Part shown: piece by piece, positions 7,015 through 14,811 of the stretch
How the letters are laid out: each line of letters starts with the position of its first letter
Numbering within the stretch: position 1 is the first letter of the stretch
Origin: Ichthyophonus hoferi
Taxonomy: Eukaryota > Opisthokonta > Ichthyosporea > Ichthyophonida > Ichthyophonidae
Length of the DNA stretch: 14,811 nucleotides
NCBI GenBank assembly: GCA_002751075.1
Contig: NAOQ01000402.1
Span: 1 to 14,811, forward strand
Direction of reading: 5' to 3'
The notes under the pieces: generated by a model
Told to the model about the DNA's origin: nothing
Database searches by the model: none
The model's input: only the letters and a program-made list of their open reading frames with translations
Program-made: the position numbers and the translations under genes

Positions 7015-8679
7015 AAACAGCTAGGAGCTGTATGTAATGGCGGAAAGTCACGCCTGTACATGGCCAGTTACTGTATATCAGTGGCTATATGCTTAGTTTG
7101 CTGTATTATGGTAGATTTTGATTGATTACCTTTGCCATTTTCATATGGTATTTTTAGATATGCCTTATATGGATTACAGCAATCTTGCATGACATTTTAC
7201 TATTATTATTACTTTGGCTTGATGCAAGAATAATTATTTTTCGTAGATTCATTCATCGATTTGTATGTATTTTTCTATTCTTATTAGATCTTTCTCTCCA
7301 CAACCATGGTTAAAACCCTTCTAATACTTGGTCATTCGTATGTTATTCACGCTCGTGTTTCTATCTATTTTATTTTTTAGTTCGATATTTATATTGTATC
7401 ATACATATCATATCCTACCATACATTATCATACCTTCCCCATGTTTCCTTTCTCTCTCCATGTATTTTTAAATCAGTTACTAGGGAATGGTCATACTGCG
7501 AATATGCTAGGTGTATTCAGTGGAATATTTCTTGAATATTTTATTTTTTAACCATTAGGTTACAAGTATGTCACTATGTAACTAGTGGTCTGTAAGACCT
7601 CGCGGCTTATTAAAGGGCATCTATACAAACCATATATATATATACCTATATAAATGATGGCTTATGTAATGTTATTATATATGGTGTGGTCCTGGGTCGT
7701 GATATGTCAACTGGCTAGTCCCAGAATACTTGTGGATTATTTTCATTGGATTTGGTCATCAAGACTTAATAAAAAATAATGATACTAGCTAGGTTTATTC
7801 CATATAGTTTCACTATATATGATCTTACTTTGGTGTATTTCACTATGTGTTCAGTAATATTACTTTATATACTGCATGCTTTTAGTTTGGAAACCTGCGG
7901 GTATTTTAATATAATCGTATATTGGTTATAATACAGTCTCTAGTATACTTGAATCGGTGTGGGAGGCAAGGTAGAATGAAGTTGGTAATCTAGATGGATT
8001 CGTGTGTAAATTTTAAATAGTTATCTTGATAGGTCCAATAAACCACACCTTTGTTCTTATTTGCTCTGTATTATTATATCATGTATCATAAATGTAATTT
8101 ATCACATTGATGTGTTTATTACCCTTTAGTTTTCCTGGGATCTTGCCATATACGTATCAAAATGAGCTGCAATTCCTCAAAATATAAATAGATGCCACGT
8201 GTATGTGAGCATGCATATTGTTGGGGTAATATAATAATCGTATTAATATTAATAGTAATAATAATGTAAGAATATTCCTAACCACCTCTCTCAACCAAAC
8301 ATTTTTCTGCCTGTTACTGTGTGTGGATAATTTAAATTAATATTAACTCCGTACATAAATAGTGTCCAAGGTACACAGAACTATCTATACTCGCAAATTA
8401 GGAAAGGTAATCATTGTTGGTGAACTGGGGTCTGGTACGTAAAGTCCTCTGCGAGTGAAGAGTCGTGCCGCTAGGTACACGGCCAAGACACTACCAGCCA
8501 CACGTGCACACTGTAGATGGATAAAAGAAAAAGGGATAGGTATATTGGTTAATTAAAATTACATCTCTATTCTCATCCAAAGCTAGTCATACATAGTCAT
8601 ACATGGGACCCATGGATCCCAGCATATACACCATTAGGTGTCCTAATAAGGAAAGAGGGGGAGAGGGGGAGGCTATTTG
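7015..8679. other. Gene-poor gap between convergent genes (3' UTRs and spacer)
   Basis: No coding region was recognised on either strand. Candidate plus-strand poly(A) hexamers are ATTAAA at 7609-7614, AATAAA at 7768-7773 and AATAAA at 8037-8042, the last followed by T/GT-rich sequence. The best minus-strand hexamer for the GDAP1-like gene is TTTATT (AATAAA on the minus strand) at 8115-8120, which would make the two 3' ends approach each other. A purine-rich run lies at about 8649-8672. Confidence 0.65.
8037..8042 (+). terminator. Candidate poly(A) signal of the kinase gene
   Basis: AATAAA followed within 30 nt by a T/G-rich stretch (CTTTGTTCTTATTTGCTCTG). AATAAA at 7768-7773 and ATTAAA at 7609-7614 are closer alternatives. 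Only transcript ends can decide. Confidence 0.3.
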
Positions 8680-8938
8680 TTAGGCAATTGCTTCTTTAAA
8701 TGGTAGTAAGGCACCCAATAGGAATGAATACTTGGAGAGGGATGGGAACTTAATCAATTGGAATAAAGCTAGTGGTTCCACTGCATTGTTCTGGACACTG
8801 AAACATACCAAGCCAAACTTTGGGAATAAACAACGCTTTAAGATACGATAGTAGCAAGGAAGGAGAAAGTCGATGGGCATCACATGGTCTTCAATGGCTG
8901 ACTCAAAAGAAGGGCGGTCGCCCATTCGTCGGTAATAC
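8680..8938 (-). CDS. GDAP1: GDAP1-like exon 6: C-terminal helices and hydrophobic tail
   Basis: Acceptor CGTGCAG (minus) with ATTGG about 10 nt upstream of it; phase 2 in. It encodes YYRRMGDRPSFESAIEDHV, the LPCYYRILKR segment that parallels LPTAFRVAKKR of GDAP1, and a hydrophobic end FLLGALLPFKEAIA with the stop at 8682-8680. A tail anchor is likely, but the hydrophobic stretch is split by a polar patch (SVQNNAVEP). Confidence 0.87.
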
Positions 8939-11263
8939 CTGCACGAACCAATTTTGTATAGCATTAGATATATATTGGCGTATTAATGAAATTGATTAAA
9001 GCATATTCGATACATAAGAATATTTTTCGATGCATTTTAAATCAAGCTCTAATCAGAAGCGTTCAAAGGAATAGACAATCAATGTTTCAATGGTTCTTAT
9101 GGTTCCTATTCATCTAATTAAAAATAGCGCACCTTGCAACAGCTCTGCGGCGTCCTTCAATCCACAGCCATGACATGCCATATCTTTCCAAATCATGCAG
9201 CCAGGCGGTCCAGGCTGCATCAGCTAATGTGTATTCCTTGCCAACTACAAAGACATTGCGTGGCTTCTGCAGTTGTAATTCCAGGCGGTCCAATAGGCCC
9301 TCTATCTCCCCTATGACCTGAAAAAGATAAAAGGTGAGACTGAAAGACTCGTTGGTGGGGAAATGACAGGGGGTGGCCAGGTATGAGAAAGGGAAGCGGG
9401 GAAGGGGGTAATACTGATAATAATAATAATAATATGAATAACAACAACACACCCACCGCCATCACTCTCCACTCCTCCTTACATCATCTACTGGGTCACG
9501 GCCCATAAGTCGGTTCAACAGCGCTACAACCTTGCTGCCCTTCTTATTGTAGTTTGTAGCAAGAGATGGGTTCTCCTCGGCTAGTACCTCCAATGTTTCT
9601 AACTGCCACTTTAGGTTGTCTTTGGCCAAACCAATACGCCACCCACCAGGATAGGTGTGGTAGAGGACCTCGGGGGGGAAGGTTTTGAATAGCTGGATAG
9701 AGAGGTGGAGATAGAGTACGTGTATGTGTGGGTAGATGTGAATATGAAGGACAGGAAATAAAGCTATAAATATCAAGGAAAAAAGAAAGGGGAGATACTC
9801 ATGTAAATATTATGGGTTCATGTGTGTATGGATGTAGAGAGGGAAGAGGCTAATTTGACAATACAAGGCAAGGCATACATACAATTACAAGGAAGAAAGA
9901 ATAACAAATGAGATAAATGATAAATAAGAAATAGAGCACTTCTAACCTGACTGCCCCAAACGAAGTGATTGGCCTGACCTATACCCATGCACAGTTCATA
10001 GCCTCAATCACAACCATTTCACATCTCGATTGGCGTTGCGGTATAAAATCCTTCCCACTTCCCCCGTCCCCTACTTACCTCAAACCATTTATCCACCTCC
10101 TCCTTATTATCGTGACCAATGGCAGGGCTCAGAGGGGTCTCGGGGAAATGAGCGTCCAAATAGCGGCAGATATAAGAAGGGTCGGTAATGGCCATATTGT
10201 TATGGACCAATGAGGGCTCAGCACATTCTTCGTTCAGATCTTCCACATACCAAGGCTCATTTTCTTCGCCTACCAGTGCTGTGTGCAATAAAGAGAGAAA
10301 GAAGGCACTGGTTTTAATAGATAATACCTACATACATATAAAAAGGTCTCTTACTTTCTATATATTGTTTTGGAGACATAGTGATAATTCAAGGGCTATC
10401 CTGTGCCATGGAACATTAGGTAGATATGTGTTAGAGTGCGTAGGCAGGTATTTATATAAATACGTATTTATGTACCTTTTTTCTAAAAGGTTGCAGTAGA
10501 ATCTTGTTTAGTTCTATGAATGGGAGCTAAAGATGGCATGTATGTGTGCGCGCAGAAACTAAAATCTGTAATTAATTTAAGAGTGTAGTGGTAGATTGCT
10601 TGTGTTAAACTTCATGTCATAAACGGTAAAAATGAGATCAGGTCATAAGTATAAAAACGGTTGCACCAACCACAAGCCAACTATTATTCTTTCACTTAGT
10701 TCTCTTTAGTTATCTTATCTTTCAGGAAAGTTTGATGATCATAAGTATTGCTTAGGAAATCCTGTTCAAATGTACAATTTGATGGGCAAATGTGAATTGG
10801 TATACATAAATTTACATCGTGTGTATAGAATATATAACCTGTATCAGATAGTAAAGGTTGGTCTGACAAAGAATGCTCTTGTAGATAATGATGGGCTGTA
10901 ATGACGTCTTTTTACATCATATAATTATGCGATAAAAGGATACACTTCTCCGTTCATACCTATTCGAAAAATAAACGGCACATCAACGCAACCTTAATAT
11001 TTTCTTGCAATAATAGAAACATATATATATATATAATTCTTACAATTAATAGCTCTCCCTTCCCACTCCAATCCTTTCTCTTCCAGCACCAAGCGAATCA
11101 TCTTGGAGGCTACGGAAGGAGGAAAATGAAATAAAAGAATTGCAGACATGTTTACATGTAGTCAAATTAAGGTGTCAATAAGGTTAATACCCGTTGGTTG
11201 ACACACAGTATATGTCGGTGTTTGTAACTAAAATATATTAAAACTACTACGGTATGGGTGAAG

Positions 11264-11295
<32 letters not shown>

Positions 11296-11596
11296 ATACA
11301 GTTTTAGTATTAGCATACCTACCTTAATGTTATGTTATTGGGTTAACATTTTTATTTAAATTCCTTTCCAAATCTCTCCCGATTTCGTATGAGGTTGTTA
11401 GTAATAGTATGATATCCCTGGAATGTTTGAAAATATTAAGGTTATTTATCAACTTTAGTCATATCCCTACATAAATATGCATATTAGCGCTGCTTATTAT
11501 TTGATATTTTAAGTATATCTATGTAAGTTTAAGAATTTGGGATAATTGTATATGTAGGATATGGCGTGATATTGCAAAACTTCGTTTGTAGACTCC
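8680..11596 (-). CDS. GDAP1: GDAP1-like protein (GST fold, mitochondrial fission factor family)
   Basis: It resembles ganglioside-induced differentiation-associated protein 1, a GST-like protein that in animals sits in the mitochondrial outer membrane by a C-terminal tail and affects mitochondrial shape. The well-supported exons (minus, 5' to 3') are 11109-11044, 10278-10079, 9692-9483, 9317-9133 and 8938-8680, about 306 residues with matching phases; 11596-11563 is a candidate first coding exon. The N-terminal thioredoxin-like half has SKMIRLVLEEKGLEWEGRAI then GEENEPWYVEDLN, equal in spacing to human GDAP1's KVRLV...HNEPWF. The GST C-terminal half has LAEENPSLATNYNKKGSK, an EIEGLLDRLELQLQK helix and FVVGKEYTLADAAW. 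The end has VMPIDFLLPCYYRILKRC plus a hydrophobic tail. It is divergent from CMTR1 and convergent with the kinase. GDAP1L1-type or another GST are alternatives; the family call is firm. Confidence 0.87.
9133..9317 (-). CDS. GDAP1: GDAP1-like exon 5: GST C-terminal domain core
   Basis: Acceptor TTTTTCAG, donor GTGCGC; phase 0 in, phase 2 out. It encodes VIGEIEGLLDRLELQLQK, then VFVVGKEYTLADAAWTAWL and HDLERYG. The G-x-x-[FY]-T-[LI]-A-D-[AV] motif is the GST N-capping box. The donor starts GTGCGC, weaker than the others in the window. Confidence 0.92.
9414..9434. repeat. AAT trinucleotide run
   Basis: About six copies of TAA/AAT in the intron between GDAP1-like exons 4 and 5. Confidence 0.8.
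9483..9692 (-). CDS. GDAP1: GDAP1-like exon 4: linker and GST helices
   Basis: Acceptor CTATCCAG, donor GTAAGG; 70 whole codons. It encodes LFKTFPPEVLYHTYPGGW, then a WQLETLEVLAEENPSLATN segment and VVALLNRLMGRDPVDD. The L-A-E-E-N-P-x-L motif followed by a K-rich helix is the most GDAP1-specific piece. Confidence 0.92.
9693..10078 (-). other. GDAP1-like intron
   Basis: GTAAGT...CCAG on the minus strand, 386 nt. On the plus strand it has ATTGG at about 9969 and 10029, so CCAAT lies close to the donor in the transcript. No other signal was seen. Confidence 0.75.
10079..10278 (-). CDS. GDAP1: GDAP1-like exon 3: thioredoxin-like half, cis-Pro region
   Basis: Acceptor GCACACAG, donor GTAAGT; phase 1 in, phase 0 out. 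It encodes LVGEENEPWYVEDLNEECAE, SLVHNNMAITDPSYICRYL, then LSPAIGHDNKEEVDKWFE. In GSTs the segment before the first strand is usually [VI]P.L; here it is AEPSLV, with the Pro retained. I/TDPS corresponds to the glutathione-binding [EQ]S position, so ordinary glutathione binding is doubtful, as in GDAP1. Confidence 0.92.
10279..11043 (-). other. GDAP1-like intron
   Basis: GTAAGA...CACAG on the minus strand, 765 nt, AT-rich. One ATTGG lies near 10797. I saw no additional exon, and the joined protein matches GDAP1 spacing without one. Confidence 0.75.
11044..11109 (-). CDS. GDAP1: GDAP1-like exon 2: first GST helix and second strand
   Basis: Acceptor CTTCCGTAG after a pyrimidine tract, donor GTAAGA; phase 1 in, phase 1 out. 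It encodes SKMIRLVLEEKGLEWEGRAI plus Asn, the K-V-R-L-V...E-K helix that follows the first beta strand in GST proteins. Confidence 0.9.
11110..11562 (-). other. Intron between GDAP1-like exons 1 and 2, boundaries uncertain
   Basis: The left boundary (exon 2 acceptor) is sound. The right boundary is not: no GT follows the candidate first exon. It contains a (TA)n run at 11263-11296 and CCTTAAT-like words on the minus strand that could be U12 branch points. A strong donor-like AAGGTAGGT (minus) occurs mid-intron, near 11318-11326, without a recognised exon. Confidence 0.5.
11263..11296. repeat. TA dinucleotide run
   Basis: An almost uninterrupted (TA)n with one TG step, intronic in the GDAP1-like gene. 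Confidence 0.9.
11563..11596 (-). CDS. GDAP1: Candidate first coding exon of the GDAP1-like gene
   Basis: After the acceptor CACCTGCCAG (minus) one frame reads ESTNEVLQYHA, like the first beta strand of GDAP1 (LILYHW). An upstream minus-strand exon 11782-11763 ending ...CAAAT before GTAGGA would supply AT, making an ATG across the junction. The exon then meets ATATCCTA, not GT, which resembles a U12-type donor. Phase 0 at that point does not match phase 1 of exon 2, so about 13 nt are missing or the boundary is wrong. A second frame (KRSFAISR) does join exon 2 in phase but fits the family less well. Confidence 0.4.
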
Positions 11597-11782
11597 CTGG
11601 CAGGTGCACGACCAAAGGAGAGGAAATTAACAAAGAAACCAAGGTCTCTGTACACTACATCTCTATATATATACCAACACACATTACTTACTATCAACAA
11701 CAATAACCCTATCGGAGGGCTAGGGTACTACTCTAAAAAAATATCAGCCAGAAAAATCCTACATTTGTGTATCGAAATGCAT

Positions 11783-11954
11783 GTTTTTTGGTGACCTGTA
11801 TTTGCAAGGGCATTTGCATTTCCCCCTTTAAGGCGTGTTCTACCCCTAATAGAGAAAGGTGTGAGCTAATATCCTGAGCACCAATATATATTCTCAATTA
11901 GGGCTATTTAAACACCTCATTTTAAGCCTAGTCAGGTTTACTATTACTCCAAAC
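11783..11954. promoter_or_regulatory. Candidate shared promoter region of the GDAP1-like gene and CMTR1
   Basis: The two genes start back to back within about 170-360 bp. On the plus strand CCAAT lies at 11881-11885 and a TATA-like TATTTAAA at 11905-11912, 43 nt before the CMTR1 ATG. This is inferred from arrangement and weak motifs; no initiator could be fixed. Confidence 0.35.
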
Positions 11955-12119
11955 ATGAATTTATACACGGAGCAAGACCCCTATTACGTCGAGACTCCTT
12001 TGGACTCTCCCGTTCCTCCTCCTCAACTTAGTCGAAGAGGAGGATTTAAATACCATCATGATGGCATGGACTTGGAAGGAAAGGCGAAGATGGGTGGGGG
12101 TATCGGCGAGAAACTAATG
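11955..12119 (+). CDS. CMTR1: CMTR1 exon 1: start and N-terminal tail
   Basis: The ATG at 11955 is the first in this frame and opens [19 protein letters not shown], a Pro/acidic tail, then [12 protein letters not shown] and [13 protein letters not shown], the start of the G-patch. Donor GTAGGT at 12120, phase 0. Confidence 0.88.
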
Positions 12120-14732
12120 GTAGGTCATACATATAGTTTATATATTATGTGCGCTGGGATGTACTGAAAGTATGAAAGTGGTTGCTAAACAATGTTGGGT
12201 TGTCTTTCTGTACGCAATTTGCTTCTCTTGTGTATTTATGACTTTGAATTATCATACAACTGTGTATGGATATATGGTTTTACTTCTCTTAAGTGACTTT
12301 CCTAACATTTAAATTTTAAGCAATAATTTCATGTTTCTCTTTCTTTTCATTTCATTCCATCGTTCTGCTTCTAATCCTATATATGTACTATTATTTTTAA
12401 GCTACGTATATACTAGGAAGTATTTTAAATGAAAGAAATACAATTATAATTACAGCCTATATAATTAAAGTAGAGAATATTACAGAAATTATTTGATACC
12501 CTACAATCATACTGTACTTATTATTTCTTTGTTTTTTTCTTTTACAGAGAGCTGCAGGCTGGGCAGGTGCAGGGTTAGGGAAGAACAGTCAGGGTAAGTT
12601 GGGTAGGATTGGAGGGGCTGGTTTATTTATCACTTAACATATAGTACATAATTAAGATGTATTATACGAATGTGTAGCTATTGATGAGATATCAAGTAGT
12701 TTAGAAGTAGTACTAAACTGTGGCCTTCTGTAATATAATATAGTTTAATATAGTATAGTATAATCTAGTATAATAAAATATTATATAATATAGTATAGTA
12801 TAATATAATATAGTATAATATAATATAATATAATTATTATTTTACAGACATACATATATACATACATACGTACATTTATTTATTCATTCATTCATTCATT
12901 CATACATAACATATATATAACATACTAACCATTCCTCCCGTCTTCCCCCCTTCCCCTCTCTTTTTCTCTTACAGGTATTGTAGAACCAGTGTCAGCCAGT
13001 GACAAACATGATCGTCTAGGTTTAGGTTTTAAAGCACCAAACGACCCGATCAAACGACGTAAACACACGATAGATGTAGGGAGATATTTCCCCCATCATC
13101 AGGATTTTGAATTAATTTCATGCAATGAAGTGTTTGTTGCCAGTGATATGATACAGGATATTAGATTAGACCCTCATAAACCCGTGGACTACAACGTGTT
13201 TTGTGATGAAAGTATGGCTTACAGTCTGTGTCTATATATACTTATATATGTGTGTGTATATGTTCGTGTATATGTATAGGTGCGTGTGTATGTGTATGTG
13301 TATGTATGTGTGTTTATATACTCTCTTCCTTTCCCTCTCCCTCTCTCTTTCTATTCTCTCTTATTAATCCTACTCCCTCTCCCTCTCCCTCTCCTTACTC
13401 AGGGCTGGTGCAAAATCTATTTTTAGCCAAGGGTCAATTTGATCCAGTGCCGCATATGAAATTTATTGCTGCCAGACGATTGGCTAACCCCTACGAAACG
13501 ATTGGGAAATCTATCTTCATTAATCGTGCTGGTATGTGGAAGGCATATAAAAAGATCTATATATGCAAATATCAATCTATTATATAAGAGGCGCCTTGTC
13601 ATACACATCCTACCAATGAATTGCCTCTATTTCTACCATCCCTCACTTGATATATCTCACTCGGCCCCTTTCACCCTCCCTCTCTTTCCTTTAAAATCTC
13701 TTATTATTTTTCTATATTTCTAATTGGTTTATAATAGTATTACCTAGATCTCTACCACTCTCTTTTCATTGTGTTGTCTGTTTTCTTTCATATGATTGGT
13801 CTACATTTTTTTCTTTTAAAAATCATCTTACTATACTGTCCGGTTTTTATTAGCCACTCGTGTACCATATTTAATATTAATTATATATCTTAGTCCTTTT
13901 ATAACCACACTAAGCTATATCATGTACACCCCAACCTACTAACTCACCAATCGCACATCCTGTATTAAAAATAACTAACCAATGGTTGACAGCTGTTAAA
14001 ATGGCTAATATGGACGCAATGTTTCATGTGACTCCCAAGCAATGTGACGCATCTAATTTCTTCTTTGCTGACGTATGTGCTGGCCCTGGTGGGTTTACTG
14101 AATATATATTATGGCGAACTGAGTCGCGAGCCAGGGGATTCGGGTTCACACTAAAAGGTATATGATTGGTGCATGATGTCATGGTAGTAGTTAGTGGCCA
14201 ATGAAGTTGGCTGTAATTTTGACTTATATAGGCAAGATGGTAGAAATATAGGTGGCATATTTCATGATTTCTTGTTGTTTCATTGGCTAGATAATGTTGG
14301 TGATCTTTTAAGGAAGAATAACATATAAATGAGTTTTAATGTATCAATGACCTATCAAAGATCAGTATGCTATATATACGTATATATGTATATGCGTGTG
14401 TATAATCCCGTGTAATTGTAATGAGAGAGAGATAATAGTTAGGTATGTCATGCACAATATGGTATCGGGCAATATACGACGCCGTAAGGTATTGCTGTAA
14501 ACTATGTGCATGTATGCATAGTAGTAATTTCGAGTCGATTGTTTTTCAAAACGAAGTAATCACTATAACAGTGAGATGAGTAGCAGGGGATAGAAGGTGA
14601 TCTATGAATTTTATTGGTTTATGATACTACCAGGATTGAATTTAACGAGTTTTCATTGGTGCACAGGAGAGGACGATTTCACACCATGGGCCTTTAACCG
14701 TCAACCCACCAATACATTCAAGACATATTATG
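11955..14732 (+). CDS. CMTR1: CMTR1, cap-specific mRNA (2'-O-ribose) methyltransferase 1, 3' partial
   Basis: CMTR1 methylates the ribose 2'-O of the first transcribed nucleotide (cap 1) in the nucleus using S-adenosylmethionine. The exons are 11955-12119, 12548-12593, 12975-13211, 13403-13531, 13993-14157 and 14667-14732, giving 269 residues before the window ends. Residues about 47-91 are a G-patch ([30 protein letters not shown]). The RFM methyltransferase domain follows: [20 protein letters not shown] with catalytic-type Lys195, then SAM motif [17 protein letters not shown] (about 219-234), GFGFTLKG and a YYG. G-patch plus KMANMD plus the LKG segment separates it from CMTR2 and FTSJ-type enzymes. 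The N-terminal tail before the G-patch is shorter than in human CMTR1. The remaining catalytic residues, guanylyltransferase-like and WW domains lie outside the window. Confidence 0.93.
12120..12547 (+). other. CMTR1 intron 1
   Basis: GTAGGT...TTTTACAG, 428 nt, AT-rich with a long T-rich tract before the acceptor. I noticed no ATTGG/CCAAT here. No coding signal. Confidence 0.8.
12548..12593 (+). CDS. CMTR1: CMTR1 exon 2: G-patch core (46 nt)
   Basis: A small exon encoding [15 protein letters not shown] plus the first base of Gly. Acceptor TTTTACAG, donor GTAAGT. G-W-x-x-G-x-G-L-G-K is the G-patch signature. Confidence 0.93.
12731..12836. repeat. TATAA/TATAG pentamer repeat
   Basis: About 20 tandem pentamers of TATAA and TATAG with a few irregular steps (TATAGTTTAA, AATCTAG). 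Confidence 0.92.
12848..12909. repeat. CATA/CATT tetranucleotide repeats
   Basis: CATA copies turn into TTTA and then about five CATT copies, ending with CATACATA. Confidence 0.92.
12975..13211 (+). CDS. CMTR1: CMTR1 exon 3: end of G-patch and linker into the methyltransferase
   Basis: Acceptor CTCTTACAG, donor GTATGG at 13212; phase 1 in and out. It encodes [19 protein letters not shown], then a [14 protein letters not shown] segment and DYNVFCDE, equivalent to the FCSRR linker of human CMTR1. Confidence 0.92.
13241..13318. repeat. GT/TATG-rich simple sequence
   Basis: Irregular TGTG, TATG and GTATATG words just after the exon 3 donor in CMTR1 intron 3. Confidence 0.85.
13320..13402 (+). 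promoter_or_regulatory. Long polypyrimidine tract and acceptor of CMTR1 exon 4
   Basis: About 80 nt of almost pure C/T, including CCCTCT hexamer copies at 13376-13393, end at TTACTCAG. The tract is much longer than at the other acceptors here. The whole 191-nt intron is GT-rich in its first half and CT-rich in its second. Confidence 0.8.
13403..13531 (+). CDS. CMTR1: CMTR1 exon 4: start of the methyltransferase domain
   Basis: Acceptor TTACTCAG, donor GTATGT; phase 1 in and out. It encodes [19 protein letters not shown], then [20 protein letters not shown] and Ala. R-x-x-A-N-P-Y-E-x-I is conserved in CMTR1 (RTRANPYEMI in human). Confidence 0.94.
13532..13992 (+). other. CMTR1 intron 4
   Basis: GTATGT...GACAG, 461 nt. 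TACTAAC at 13937-13943 and AACTAAC at 13973-13979 are branch candidates. ATTGG lies at about 13722 and 13795, CCAAT at about 13611, 13948 and 13980. Confidence 0.82.
13993..14157 (+). CDS. CMTR1: CMTR1 exon 5: catalytic lysine and SAM-binding motif I
   Basis: Acceptor GTTGACAG, donor GTATAT; phase 1 in and out. It encodes [17 protein letters not shown], then [19 protein letters not shown] and [10 protein letters not shown]. The segment between KMANMD and motif I is shorter than in human CMTR1. Confidence 0.96.
14158..14666 (+). other. CMTR1 intron 5
   Basis: GTATAT...GCACAG, 509 nt. ATTGG lies 7 nt after the donor and again 7-11 nt before the acceptor AG. GCCAATGAAGTTGGC near 14197-14211 can form a 5-bp hairpin. 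No coding signal. Confidence 0.8.
14667..14732 (+). CDS. CMTR1: CMTR1 exon 6
   Basis: Acceptor GCACAG, donor GTATGA at 14733; phase 1 in and out. It encodes [20 protein letters not shown] plus Tyr and the first base of a Gly codon, corresponding to the segment before PYYGEGG in human CMTR1. The gene continues beyond the window. Confidence 0.88.
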
Positions 14733-14811
14733 GTATGAGCGAATGATTAGAGAGATTGAATATGTAGATGTGTATGGATATACTATTGTACATGCTATCA
14801 TACATACTATC

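Larger units (their letters stand above)
12594..12974 (+). other. CMTR1 intron 2 with TATAA/TATAG and tetranucleotide repeats
   Basis: GTAAGT...CTTACAG, 381 nt. Repeats fill 12731-12836 and 12848-12909. TACTAAC at 12923-12929 is a perfect branch-point word, followed by a C/T-rich tract to the acceptor. Confidence 0.85.

Noticed and set aside
8400-8530. A GC-richer patch with CACGTG-like words, considered as a tRNA or small RNA
   Set aside because: No cloverleaf, no B-box (GGTTCGAAT-like) and no strong hairpin could be drawn.
7015-8679. Search for transposon ends or retroelement remains in the convergent gap
   Set aside because: I saw no terminal inverted repeats, long direct repeats, reverse transcriptase or integrase motifs, only AT-rich unique-looking sequence.
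9134-9465. Other open frames opposite or overlapping GDAP1-like exon 5
   Set aside because: They are shadows of the coding exon in wrong frames; only one minus-strand frame carries the GST motif and the splice sites.

Overview
The window looks like nuclear DNA from an intron-rich eukaryote, most likely an animal and plausibly an early-branching one. Reasons: AT-rich sequence, many introns of roughly 150-1,400 nt with GT-AG ends and TACTAAC-like branch points, and three split genes of animal or general eukaryotic type. I cannot name the species. I saw no bacterial operon, RNA gene, CRISPR array, or viral or retroelement remains.

Layout. Positions 1-85 are a TGTTA pentamer satellite, and 86-708 look like intron or upstream DNA. 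Positions 709-7014 (+) hold the last ten exons of a CDK9/CDK12-family (P-TEFb/CDKC-type) kinase. Its N-lobe lies left of the window, and its long Gly/Pro/Gln/Arg-rich tail ends at a TAG at 7012-7014. All exon phases agree once the acceptors at 3624 and 4027 and the donor at 2199 are used. Its largest intron (2199-3623) carries a ~570 bp TTATATG minisatellite. Positions 7015-8679 are a gene-poor gap between convergent genes.

Positions 8680 to about 11.6 kb (-) hold a GDAP1-like glutathione-S-transferase-fold gene. Five exons are well supported. The first coding exon is a candidate only; its donor lacks GT and instead resembles a U12-type AT-starting site. A short gap then separates it from the divergent gene at 11955 (+), the 5' part of CMTR1, the cap-1 mRNA 2'-O-ribose methyltransferase. 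Six CMTR1 exons cover the N-terminal tail, the G-patch and the first half of the methyltransferase domain. The gene runs off the right edge.

Functionally, the kinase (Pol II CTD/elongation) and CMTR1 (cap methylation) both act on young Pol II transcripts. The GDAP1-like gene between them is probably a mitochondrial outer-membrane protein and is unrelated to that work. The most unusual non-coding signal is a high density of ATTGG/CCAAT pentamers in introns, often alternating in orientation and close to splice sites. Other items are a duplicated in-frame acceptor in kinase exon 10, related TATGTTA-type repeats in several introns of one gene, and the U12-like donor.
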